Shown in pieces: positions 7,320 through 13,992 of a DNA stretch of 16,064 nt (its first letter is position 1; each line of letters opens with the position of its first letter). The notes beneath the pieces are model-generated. The model was given only the letters and a program-made list of their open reading frames with translations. It did no database searches and was not told the DNA's origin. Made by a program: the position numbers and the translations under genes. The DNA comes from Flavobacteriaceae bacterium (GTDB taxonomy: Bacteria; Bacteroidota; Bacteroidia; Flavobacteriales; Flavobacteriaceae), in contig NZQO01000120.1 in the NCBI GenBank assembly GCA_002693605.1, positions 1 through 16,064 of the forward strand, in the 5' to 3' direction.

Positions 7320-8276
7320 TCAGAGCGGCGCGATGAGCCTCTCGACCGAGAGCTTCGCTTCCGCCTCCGCCTGCACCCGGCGATAGCTCTCGATCACGAT
7401 CGAGCGAATCCATGACCCCCCGGCATCATTGGCGAGCCGCGCGCTCCAGAAAAACCGCACCAGAACCGACCCGAGATCGACCGGCGGCCTCAGCGCCCGC
7501 AACCCGAAAGCCTCCATATCCCAGGCCAGCAGAAGGGCCGGAAACGTCGCCAGAAAATCCGACTTTGCGAGCAACGAGGCAACCCCGGCGGAATCCCCGA
7601 TCATCGCGCTGACCCGCCGCGACCCGGGATCGTCCTGCGCGGCCACCGGAAACGGGTTTTGCATGGATTGGGTCACATTCACCATGAGATGCGGATATCT
7701 CCGCCAGGCCTCCAGCCCCCAATCGGCACAGGCCGGGTGATCCCGTCGCGCGAAGGTCACCCAAGAGAAAGGCTCCATCACCTGCTGTTCCAACCCATCC
7801 GGCAGCCGCGGTTCGCCGCCAAGATGGGCCAAGTCGATCAGCCCTTCGCTCAGCGCCGCATAGACATCGCGATGGGCGGGCAGCCACTCGATCTTCACAT
7901 TTGGCGCCTCCGCCTCGACGCGGGCCGACACTTCGGCAATGACCTTGGTGAGCGTCGGCATCGCGATGCGGAAAATACGGTCACTTGTCGCCGGATCGAA
8001 CAGGTCCCGCGGCGTGATGACCCGGCGAATGCTCCGCAGAATGGGGCGCACATCCGCGATGATCATCTCGGCATAGGGGCTGGGCTGCATCTTGCCCCCG
8101 ACCCGGACCAGCAACGGATCGCCGAGCTGATCCCTCAGCCGGGCAAGCGAATGGCTCACGGCGGATTGCGTGCGCCCGATCTTCTGCGCGGTGGCCGTCA
8201 CGCTCCGGGTCTCCATCAGCACCTCGAAAACCACGAGAAGGTTGAGGTCGACGCGATGTAAATCAATTTCATTCAT
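7320..8276 (-). CDS. LysR-family transcriptional regulator
   Basis: 318 residues from the ATG at 8276. A TTG at 8303 would add nine residues, but the chosen start places the family opening (DLHRVDLNLLVVFEVL) at the normal distance. The winged helix-turn-helix is at about 10-68, with SVTATAQKIGRTQSAVSHSLARLRDQLGDPLLVR. The rest is the periplasmic-binding-like effector domain. The DLNLL...GDPLLVR style belongs to the NodD/NahR/SyrM-like branch, which often senses aromatic or other small organic signals. It is divergent from the sulfotransferase-like gene across 128 bases rich in CATAT motifs, and convergent with the SDR gene. The most likely targets are the sulfotransferase-like gene and possibly the SDR gene. 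Confidence 0.93.
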   Translation of the reverse strand: MNEIDLHRVDLNLLVVFEVLMETRSVTATAQKIGRTQSAVSHSLARLRDQLGDPLLVRVGGKMQPSPYAEMIIADVRPILRSIRRVITPRDLFDPATSDRIFRIAMPTLTKVIAEVSARVEAEAPNVKIEWLPAHRDVYAALSEGLIDLAHLGGEPRLPDGLEQQVMEPFSWVTFARRDHPACADWGLEAWRRYPHLMVNVTQSMQNPFPVAAQDDPGSRRVSAMIGDSAGVASLLAKSDFLATFPALLLAWDMEAFGLRALRPPVDLGSVLVRFFWSARLANDAGGSWIRSIVIESYRRVQAEAEAKLSVERLIAPL

Positions 8277-8278
8277 GG

Positions 8279-8374
8279 CATATGCAAACGTTTCGTTCGA
8301 CAAAACCTCATATCTGGCGCCAATCTAACCATATCAACGCATATATCGGCAATCCCGATCAGACCTATTCATAT
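8279..8374. promoter_or_regulatory. Phased CATAT array in the LysR/sulfotransferase divergent gap
   Basis: Five CATAT motifs begin at 8279, 8309, 8330, 8340 and 8370, with spacings of 30, 21, 10 and 30. All are close to whole helical turns, so the motifs face one side of the DNA. The stretch is AT-rich in an otherwise GC-rich window and lies exactly between divergent starts at 8276 and 8405. It could be a LysR binding region or a bent or melting-prone promoter. The function is inferred. Confidence 0.5.
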
Positions 8375-8391
8375 AGGCCTGTTCCTATAGG
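8364..8391. promoter_or_regulatory. Nested CCTAT/ATAGG palindromes before the sulfotransferase-like gene
   Basis: CCTAT-TCAT-ATAGG (8364-8377) is followed by CCTATAGG (8384-8391). The middle ATAGG also pairs with the next CCTAT across six bases. Four half-sites thus lie within 28 bases, ending 13 bases before the ATG at 8405. The position suits a repressor or activator site close to the transcription start. Confidence 0.45.
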
Positions 8392-8404
8392 GAGCTCACC
8401 AGCT

Positions 8405-9040
8405 ATGGCACTCGAAATCATCGGCGCGGGCTTTGGACGGACCGGCACCTATTCGCTGAAAGCCGCGCTAGAAAGACTGGGCTTCGGCCCCTGTCACCAC
8501 ATGTCCGAAGTCATCGGCGACGCCGAACAGATCCGGCTCTGGGCAGATGCGGCAGAGGGGCGGCCCGACTACACAGGCCTCTTCGAAGGCTACCGCGCGG
8601 CGGTCGACTTTCCCGTCGCCGCCTTCTGGCCCGATGTTCTGGCCGCCACCCCCGGCGCCAAGATCATCCTTTCTGAGCGCGACCCCGAAGACTGGTATGG
8701 CAGTTTCTCGCAAACCATCCTGCCGCTCATCCTCGACCGGGCCGCATGGCCCGAAGACCGCCGGGCCTGGTTCGCGATGATCGAACAGGTGATCATCCAC
8801 CGGGCGCTCGGCGGGCGCACAGATCGCGACGGCATCCTCGCGGCCTACAGCGCCAATGTGGCCAAGGCCCGCGACATGGCACAAGACGGCCGCGCCTTGC
8901 TGTTTCACCCGCGCCACGGATGGGAGCCGCTCTGCCGCTTTCTCGGCGTCGAGGTGCCGGACGAGCCCTACCCCAACACCAACAAACGGGCCGAGTTCTT
9001 TGCCTCGGTCAAATCCGGCATCGAAGAGGCAGCAGGCTAA
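8405..9040 (+). CDS. P-loop sulfotransferase-family protein
   Basis: 211 residues from the ATG at 8405, preceded by GGAG ten bases upstream. A frame opening at 8282 would run through the regulatory gap and is not supported. The protein starts directly with the phosphosulfate-binding loop IGAGFGRTGTYSLKAALERLG (5'-PSB type, G7 to L18). The 3'-phosphate-binding motif RDPEDWYGS is at 92-100 (R92, S100). Both motifs belong to the short bacterial sulfotransferase-like family, which often carries no proven activity. If active, it would transfer sulfate from PAPS to a small acceptor. The NTF2-like gene follows 75 bases downstream and is probably co-transcribed. The LysR gene is divergent. Confidence 0.85.
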   Translation: MALEIIGAGFGRTGTYSLKAALERLGFGPCHHMSEVIGDAEQIRLWADAAEGRPDYTGLFEGYRAAVDFPVAAFWPDVLAATPGAKIILSERDPEDWYGSFSQTILPLILDRAAWPEDRRAWFAMIEQVIIHRALGGRTDRDGILAAYSANVAKARDMAQDGRALLFHPRHGWEPLCRFLGVEVPDEPYPNTNKRAEFFASVKSGIEEAAG

Positions 9041-9115
9041 CCTGAGAACGTCACCCAAGACGCGGGCCCTGCCCGGCAGGGCACAGATCCGCGCCGTCAC
9101 ACGAAAGGAAAGACC

Positions 9116-9544
9116 ATGTCTTTGAATGACATCCGTGCGGCCTCGACGAGGTTCTATGACGCGCTGAACAAAATGGCCGCAGGCGACGCCGCCCCCATGG
9201 CCGAGGCCTGGGCGCGAACTGATGAGTGCTCCGCGCAACACCCAATCGGCGGCCGCGACCTCGGCTATGACACGATCGTCGCGGGCTTTGCCAAAGTCGC
9301 CGAGATCGCCGGCGGCGGCCAGATCCGGCTGTCAGATCAGAGGATCGACCTCGGCACCGACTTGGCGGTCGAAACCGGCCTCGAGACCGGCACCATTGTC
9401 CTCGGCGGCCACGAGGCGGCAATTCATCAGCGCGTCACCAACGTCTACCGGCGGGTAGATGGCACCTGGAAGCTCGCCCATCACCACACCGACCTCTCCG
9501 AGGACATGCTGAGCATCCTCAAACGCCTGAGCGAGGCCGCTTGA
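9116..9544 (+). CDS. NTF2/SnoaL-like fold protein (nuclear transport factor 2 family)
   Basis: 142 residues. The pattern (an N-terminal helix with FYDALNKMAAGDAAPMAEAW, then RDLGYDTIVAGFAKVAE, strands ending in HQRVTNVYRRVDGTWKLAHHHTD) is the cone-shaped alpha+beta fold of the SnoaL/DUF4440-type group. Members include isomerases, hydrolases and pure binding proteins, so no reaction can be assigned. A clear AAGGAAAG site precedes the ATG. It lies downstream of the sulfotransferase-like gene in the same direction, which suggests one small operon. Its 3' end converges on the TolB-like/TPR gene, with a strong hairpin between. Confidence 0.8.
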   Translation: MSLNDIRAASTRFYDALNKMAAGDAAPMAEAWARTDECSAQHPIGGRDLGYDTIVAGFAKVAEIAGGGQIRLSDQRIDLGTDLAVETGLETGTIVLGGHEAAIHQRVTNVYRRVDGTWKLAHHHTDLSEDMLSILKRLSEAA

Positions 9545-9578
9545 CCTCTCCTCTCACATATCAGCCAACAAGATCGCA

Positions 9579-9594
9579 GGCGGCTCCGGCCGCC
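9579..9594. terminator. Hairpin between convergent genes
   Basis: GGCGGC-TCCG-GCCGCC is a perfect six-base stem with a four-base loop. It lies between the stop codons of the convergent NTF2-like (9544) and TolB-like/TPR (9629) genes. No T-run follows on either strand, so it is terminator-like rather than a textbook intrinsic terminator. Confidence 0.5.
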
Positions 9595-9628
9595 CGCAGC
9601 CCATGGGCCGAGGGCAGAGCACCCCCGC

Positions 9629-11104
9629 CTAATCCCCATAGGGCAGGCCAGCCTGCATCATCGGTCTGAGAAGATCCTCCAGGCGGCCTGAGTTTCGAAA
9701 GATCGCCCGCTCGATGGAGAGATTGAAGCCCGGAACCAGTGCCAGTAAACGATCCGCGATGGCGCGGGCGTCGTCCAGGCGGTTCTGCACCACAAGCACC
9801 GCGCAGAGGATGCGATAGGAGGGCGTAAAGCTCGGGTTGAGGTCCAACGCCTGTTGCCCGCAGGCGAGGCATTGATCGAACTCGTCGAGCATGAAATGCG
9901 CAAAGGCCTTGCCTGCGTATATTCGAAATCGCGTCGTCTCCAGCGGGCAGATCCTCAGGCAGCGTTCAAAATCCTGCAAGGCCTCCGCCCCGCGACCGAG
10001 GTAACATTTGACCCAGCCCGCATGCGACAGGGCCACCGCGTCGTTCGGGTTGAGCTGAATAGACCTCTCGATGGCCGCCAGTCCGGTCTCGAACTCACAG
10101 GCCAGCCACGCCAGCGAATACCCCCCACGGCTCAGCGCCTCGGCATCGCTCTGCCCATCGACCAGCGCGGCGCGCGCCATGGCCGTGCCGCGCGCGCGAT
10201 CCTCTTCGGGATCGTCCGACCAAAACTGCGCAATCCGCAGCGCATAGCCCCAGGCCCCGAGGCCAGAGGCGACCGCATAATGCGGCTCGGCCCGCAGGAT
10301 ATCGTCAATGATCTTCAGCCCCTCGAAATTATCCTCACGCGTCACGCGCCGAATAAGGGCGAGCGCCTGCAAATACTGATCATAGACCGAGACATTGGTC
10401 GGCCAGTTGCTGCGCTGGCGCGCGATTTCCTGTTCGAGCATCATCGGCGCAATGGCACCGACCACGCATTCGGTGATCGTGTCCTGCAGCTTGAAAATGT
10501 CATCCAGCGGATAGTTGAACCGATCCGCCCAGAGATGCCCGCCGGTGGTGGCATTGATCAACTGCCCCGTCACGCGCACCCGGCCCTGCTCGCTCTGCAC
10601 ACTGCCTTCCAGCACATAGCGCACCCCGAGTTCCTGACCGATCTGCCGCACATCGCGGTGCAGCCCGCGATAGCTAAAGCTCGACGTCCGCGCGACGACA
10701 AAGAGCCGGGGCACCTGCGCCAAGGCCGTGATGACATCCTCGACGATACCGTCGACGAAATACTCGCTGGCGCCGCGGTTCTCGAACGGCAAAACGGCAA
10801 TAGAGGGCCCATCGAACACTGGCGGCGGTGAGATGTCGAACGCGTCGCCCTGCGGGGCCAGCGCAGGGACATGTATCGCCCCGCTCAGGTCGAGACCGGT
10901 CTCCTGCGCCACGGTGGAAAGGGTCTTGTCCGAGTAAAGACCCACCAGAAACTTATCGATGGTGGATTTGCCAAGCTTGGTCCGGAACGCAAACTGTTCG
11001 CGCGAAATCCTCTCGCGTGCAAGATAGTCCCGCACACGATCAGCCACGGCGCGTTTGAACTCCTGGTTCCTCTCCATTTCAAGCGCCCACATCTCGTATG
11101 TCAC
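9629..11104 (-). CDS. HTH - TolB-like - TPR protein (one-component regulator type)
   Basis: 491 residues from a GTG at 11104. ATGs at 11092 and 11077 are alternative starts, and none has a good ribosome site. The N-terminus (about 17-72) resembles a helix-turn-helix of the XRE/Cro kind (REQFAFRTKLGKSTIDKFLVG). A TolB-like domain follows at about 100-215: PSIAVLPFENRG, FVDGIVEDVITALAQ, FVVARTSSFSYRG, YVLEGSVQ, LWADRFNYPLDDIFKLQD. The remainder (about 230-485) is tetratricopeptide-type helical repeats. The TolB-like plus TPR part is best known from proteins that carry an adenylate/guanylate cyclase or winged-helix domain in front; here only the HTH is present and no cyclase residues are seen. 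It has no signal peptide, so it is cytoplasmic. It is divergent from the secreted unknown protein across a repeat-rich gap and may control it. Confidence 0.8.
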   Translation of the reverse strand: MTYEMWALEMERNQEFKRAVADRVRDYLARERISREQFAFRTKLGKSTIDKFLVGLYSDKTLSTVAQETGLDLSGAIHVPALAPQGDAFDISPPPVFDGPSIAVLPFENRGASEYFVDGIVEDVITALAQVPRLFVVARTSSFSYRGLHRDVRQIGQELGVRYVLEGSVQSEQGRVRVTGQLINATTGGHLWADRFNYPLDDIFKLQDTITECVVGAIAPMMLEQEIARQRSNWPTNVSVYDQYLQALALIRRVTREDNFEGLKIIDDILRAEPHYAVASGLGAWGYALRIAQFWSDDPEEDRARGTAMARAALVDGQSDAEALSRGGYSLAWLACEFETGLAAIERSIQLNPNDAVALSHAGWVKCYLGRGAEALQDFERCLRICPLETTRFRIYAGKAFAHFMLDEFDQCLACGQQALDLNPSFTPSYRILCAVLVVQNRLDDARAIADRLLALVPGFNLSIERAIFRNSGRLEDLLRPMMQAGLPYGD

Positions 11105-11130
11105 AGCATACTACATTTCTCGCAAAATCA

Positions 11131-11170
11131 TCGTCGAAATCGCCCGGAAAGTTCCGACGAATTCCGACGA
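11131..11170. promoter_or_regulatory. TTCCGACGA repeats (candidate operator)
   Basis: TTCCGACGA occurs twice in tandem at 11152-11160 and 11162-11170, ten bases apart. An inverted near-copy, TCGTCGAAA (one mismatch), lies at 11131-11139. Direct copies one helical turn apart plus an inverted copy suggest cooperative protein binding. The cluster lies just upstream of the GTG of the HTH-TolB-like gene. Confidence 0.5.
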
Positions 11171-11174
11171 GAGA

Positions 11175-11217
11175 CCCGGAAAACCGGGCTTGCTATGACA
11201 CCGGCGTCAACCGGTGT
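11175..11217. repeat. Two adjacent hairpins in the 5' region of the secreted-protein gene
   Basis: CCCGG-AAAA-CCGGG at 11175-11188 is followed by ACACCGG-CGTCAA-CCGGTGT at 11198-11217, a perfect seven-base stem with a six-base loop. The second is followed by TTTC. They lie 90-130 bases before the ATG at 11308 and could be leader RNA structures, an attenuator or further protein sites. Confidence 0.45.
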
Positions 11218-11307
11218 TTCGGATGGGATCGGGCGACACAGAAGATCGAAGGTCCATCCGTCATCTTGGGGTTCGATGAAACCCCTCTGAACCAACAGGA
11301 AATTACC

Positions 11308-11985
11308 ATGCAAACGTTTTACATGCCCCTTGGGGCATTGGCTGTGCTTTGCGCAACTGCCGCCAGCCTCCCCGCCGCCCCGCTCGATGCCGAGACCGCG
11401 CTGCGGATCGATGCCTCGTCCACCCCGGCGCCGGGCGAACTGGCCTTGGCCGAGGTGCGCAAAGCCACGGAAAGGTTCCGCGATGTCAACGTGGCCTTGG
11501 CCGAGGGCTATATCGCCGAGCCCACAAACACCTGCGAAATGGCGGATATGATGGGGCACCCCCGCGCCTTGGGCGGGATGGGCATCCACTACTTCCGGCC
11601 CGACCCGCTGGGCATCACCGCGCCCCCCAATCCTCGGGTGGACGGCACCGGCACCCATGTCGATTTCAACCAGCCGTCAATCCTGATCTACGATCCGCAA
11701 GAGGATGGATCGCTCGAACTGGTCGCGGTTGAAAATCTCGTCTTCATCGACGCCTGGACAAAGGCGGGCAATACCGAGGCACCGTCGTTTCATGGCGTGG
11801 CCTATGACCTGATGCGCGACGACCCCGCGACCGAGATCGACGAGGCCCATGGGTTCGAGCCGCATTACGACCGCCACGTCTGGCTCTACCGGGAAAACAC
11901 AAAGGGCGTCTTTGCCCAGTTCAACCCCTCGGTGACCTGCGAATTTCACAAGACCGGCACGGCCCACGGACACACCAGCTCCTGA
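11308..11985 (+). CDS. Secreted His-rich protein of unknown function
   Basis: 225 residues from the ATG at 11308, with AGGA seven bases upstream. Residues 1-24 form a signal peptide (hydrophobic core ALAVLCATAASLPAA), so the mature protein is periplasmic or exported. I do not recognise a named family. The mature part carries clustered histidines and acidic residues in conserved-looking motifs: GMGIHYF (H94), GTHVDF (H117), SFHGVAYDL (H162), GFEPHYDRHVWLYREN (H186, H190) and CEFH (C211, H214). It also has two cysteines, C76 and C211, that could form a disulfide. The pattern suggests a metal- or cofactor-binding soluble domain, but no reaction is assigned. It is divergent from the HTH-TolB-like gene and followed 108 bases later by the FAD oxidoreductase. 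Confidence 0.75.
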   Translation: MQTFYMPLGALAVLCATAASLPAAPLDAETALRIDASSTPAPGELALAEVRKATERFRDVNVALAEGYIAEPTNTCEMADMMGHPRALGGMGIHYFRPDPLGITAPPNPRVDGTGTHVDFNQPSILIYDPQEDGSLELVAVENLVFIDAWTKAGNTEAPSFHGVAYDLMRDDPATEIDEAHGFEPHYDRHVWLYRENTKGVFAQFNPSVTCEFHKTGTAHGHTSS

Positions 11986-12007
11986 GCTGACCCACCCCCT
12001 GAAATCC

Positions 12008-12040
12008 CCCGGCTGAGCGACGCGCAGTTGCTCGGCTGGG
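12008..12040. terminator. GC-rich hairpin between secreted protein and FAD oxidoreductase
   Basis: An 11-base stem (12008-12018 with 12030-12040, two G-U pairs in RNA) closes an 11-base loop. It lies 23 bases after the stop at 11985. It has no T-run. It may end or dampen the upstream transcript before the FAD gene at 12094. Confidence 0.4.
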
Positions 12041-12093
12041 TCTGAGACCACATGCGCCGCGACCCGCGCGCGCAAAATTGGAGAAAAATTTTT

Positions 12094-13302
12094 ATGAGAG
12101 ACGTTGTTATCATCGGCGCCCGTTGCGCCGGCTCTGCGCTGGGCCTCATGCTCGCGCGCGACCATCTTGACGTGACGATTGTAGATCGCAGCACATTTCC
12201 CAGCGATACCCTCTCGGGGCATTACATTCATCCGGCCGGTGTGTCCTGCCTCAACCGCCTTGGTCTGGGCCCCGCGCTGGCGGATCTCGGCGCGCCCGCA
12301 CAAACAGAGGTGTCGGTCGATTTCGGTCCGGTCGTGCTCACCGGTCAGCCCGAGGCCGGGCCGGACGGCAATACCACCGCCTATGCCCCGCGCCGCTATA
12401 TTTTCGACCCGATGCTGGCCGAACACGCCGTCTCGGCCGGCGCGGAGCTGCGGCAAGGCGTCAGCTTTAGCGAACCCCTGATCGAGGACGGACGTGTCGT
12501 CGGCATCCGCACCCAACTGGCGAGCGGCAAGACAGAAGACATCCGCGCCCGCGTCGTGATCGGGGCCGATGGCGCCCGGTCGCGTCTCGCCAAAACGGTG
12601 GGGGCCGAACGCTATGACGTCCGCGCCGCCGAGACCTGTTTCTATTATGGCTACTGGAGCGGTGTTGATCTGACGCATCCGCGGCTGTTCATCCGCGACG
12701 GCCTGTTTGCCGTCGCCGCGCCGACCAATGACGGGTTGACCTTCATCGGCGTGGCCTGGCCCAAGGCGCTCTATTCGGATGTGCGCAAGGATGTGGACCG
12801 ATCCTACCACCGGGCCGTTGCAACCATTCCTTGGCTGGCAGACCGCCTGGCCCCCGCCAAACAGGTCGGCCGCTATGCTGGCGGCGCGCTGCTGGACGGG
12901 TTCTACCGAACCGCCTCGGGCGCAGGCTGGGCACTCTTGGGGGATGCGGGCTATCACAAGGATCCGATCACGGCGCAAGGCATGACCGACGCGTTCTTGC
13001 ATGGGGAACGCCTCGCCCGCGCGATCGCCCGTGGCCTGTCATGGGGGTCAAATCTGGACGCCGAACTGCGCCAATTCGGCCGTGAACGCGACGCCATGTC
13101 CCGCGCCATGTACGGGCTGACCTGCGACCTGAGCAGGCTGGCACCGCCGCCGCCAGACGCGATGGCCCTCATCGGCGCGCTCAAAGACAACCCAGCCCAG
13201 ACCCGCCGCTATCTCGGGGTCATCGCAGGGACCGTGGGGGTCGAAGAGTTCTTTGACCCAGAGAACCTCGCGAACATTTTGGATCAGACCGTCGCGGCCT
13301 GA
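12094..13302 (+). CDS. FAD-dependent oxidoreductase / monooxygenase (PHBH-type fold)
   Basis: 402 residues from the ATG at 12094, with GGAG ten bases upstream; a start at 12052 would only add a non-family stretch. The N-terminal dinucleotide-binding motif is the variant VVIIGARCAGSALGLMLA (G8-x-R-x-A-G13), with D31 after the second strand. The flavin-binding DG motif IGADGARSRLAK is at 157-166. The third FAD motif LLGDAGYHKDPITAQGMTDA is at 281-300, with G283-D284 and P291. This triple set defines the aromatic-hydroxylase/geranylgeranyl-reductase-like flavoprotein group. DTLSGHYIHPAGV at about 38-50 is typical of the subfamily with GARCAG. The enzyme is soluble with no signal peptide. The substrate is unknown. 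Downstream, 254 bases separate it from the sulfur operon. Confidence 0.88.
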   Translation: MRDVVIIGARCAGSALGLMLARDHLDVTIVDRSTFPSDTLSGHYIHPAGVSCLNRLGLGPALADLGAPAQTEVSVDFGPVVLTGQPEAGPDGNTTAYAPRRYIFDPMLAEHAVSAGAELRQGVSFSEPLIEDGRVVGIRTQLASGKTEDIRARVVIGADGARSRLAKTVGAERYDVRAAETCFYYGYWSGVDLTHPRLFIRDGLFAVAAPTNDGLTFIGVAWPKALYSDVRKDVDRSYHRAVATIPWLADRLAPAKQVGRYAGGALLDGFYRTASGAGWALLGDAGYHKDPITAQGMTDAFLHGERLARAIARGLSWGSNLDAELRQFGRERDAMSRAMYGLTCDLSRLAPPPPDAMALIGALKDNPAQTRRYLGVIAGTVGVEEFFDPENLANILDQTVAA

Positions 13303-13332
13303 TCCCCACATCACACCCAAACCGGGGCGCGC

Positions 13333-13355
13333 GGCGGAGGTGCAAAACCTCCGCC
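13333..13355. terminator. Strong hairpin after the FAD oxidoreductase
   Basis: GGCGGAGGT-GCAAA-ACCTCCGCC is a perfect nine-base stem with a five-base loop, 31 bases after the stop at 13302. No T-run follows (AACCCCC), so it is a terminator-like or repeat-element stem. It separates the FAD gene from the sulfur operon. Confidence 0.55.
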
Positions 13356-13382
13356 AACCCCCACCAACTCCCCTGCCCCACG

Positions 13383-13398
13383 CCAAAGGAACCTTTGG
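13383..13398. repeat. CCAAAGG-AA-CCTTTGG inverted repeat
   Basis: Perfect seven-base arms with a two-base centre, 28 bases after the previous hairpin. A further CCAAAGG follows nearby within CGCCAAAGGAGG (about 13421-13427). It may be part of an intergenic repeat element. No known site is recognised. Confidence 0.45.
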
Positions 13399-13482
13399 GC
13401 GCGCTCCCCGGTTGATCCGCCAAAGGAGGGGGATTGCTGCGGGCCGCCGGGTCTGCGCGCGCCACGCTTGTGCACAGCACTC

Positions 13483-13502
13483 ATATTCACATCCTTGAAT
13501 AT
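13483..13502. promoter_or_regulatory. SqrR/BigR-type operator, ATTC-N8-GAAT
   Basis: ATATTCA-CATCCT-TGAATAT is a perfect inverted repeat. Its core ATTC (13485-13488) and GAAT (13497-13500) are eight bases apart, which is the consensus I recall for the persulfide-sensing ArsR-family repressor SqrR of Rhodobacter. It lies 54 bases before the first gene of the sulfur operon. A -10-like TATTAT at 13500-13505 overlaps its right arm, so bound repressor would block the promoter. Match and position are seen; the identity of the regulator is inferred, because no ArsR gene is in the window. Confidence 0.78.
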
Positions 13503-13556
13503 TATGTGGGAGGACTACATTGTGCTCCACGCACCCGCGTCAAAAGGAGTTGGGAT

Positions 13557-13991
13557 ATGGAAACCGAATTCACCCCGTGGCTGTCGCTTGGCGGCGGCAT
13601 GATGATCGGGGCCTCGGCCGTGCTGCTGATGGCCACCAACGGTCGCATCGCCGGGATCAGCGGCCTGACCTCCAAACTCTTTGCCCGCGACAGCGATGGC
13701 GAGGCCCGAGGCATCGCAGCGCTCTTTGTGCTGGGTCTGCTGCTGGCCGCGCCGCTCTGGCTCTTTGTGTCGGGGGGCTGGCCGCAACAATGGGTGCCGT
13801 CGAACCCTCTCCTCATGGGTCTCGCCGGCCTGCTGGTCGGCTTCGGCGCGACCTATGGCAACGGCTGCACCTCGGGCCATGGCGTCTGCGGCATCAGCCG
13901 CGGCTCGGCGCGCTCGATCGTGGCGACCCTCACCTTCATGGCCACCGCCTTTGCCACTGTTTTCATCCTGCGCCATGTGATCGGAGCCTGA
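13557..13991 (+). CDS. YeeE/YedE-type membrane protein (sulfur-compound transport), first half
   Basis: 144 residues from the ATG at 13557, with AGGAG seven bases upstream; the frame is open further upstream, but that part overlaps the operator. About four membrane helices are visible. The YeeE/DUF395 signature GATYGNGCTSGHGVCGISRGS is at about 97-117 with C104 and C111. In characterised YeeE, conserved cysteines line the path of thiosulfate. This is a half-size protein that pairs with the next gene, as in PmpA/PmpB-like pairs. It probably moves a reduced sulfur species across the inner membrane; direction and substrate are not proven. It is the first gene of a four-gene operon behind the SqrR/BigR-like operator. 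Confidence 0.92.
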   Translation: METEFTPWLSLGGGMMIGASAVLLMATNGRIAGISGLTSKLFARDSDGEARGIAALFVLGLLLAAPLWLFVSGGWPQQWVPSNPLLMGLAGLLVGFGATYGNGCTSGHGVCGISRGSARSIVATLTFMATAFATVFILRHVIGA

Positions 13992-13992
13992 G

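Noticed and set aside
8282..8404. N-terminal extension of the sulfotransferase-like protein by 41 residues
   Set aside because: The extension reads through the regulatory repeats and has no family similarity; the P-loop family begins right after the ATG at 8405.
9629..11104. Adenylate/guanylate cyclase
   Set aside because: The TolB-like and TPR regions resemble those of cyclase fusion proteins, but there is no cyclase catalytic domain; the N-terminus is a helix-turn-helix-like segment.
11677..13002. Open frame of 441 codons on the minus strand across the secreted protein and FAD gene
   Set aside because: It spans two well-supported genes in antisense and shows no family features.
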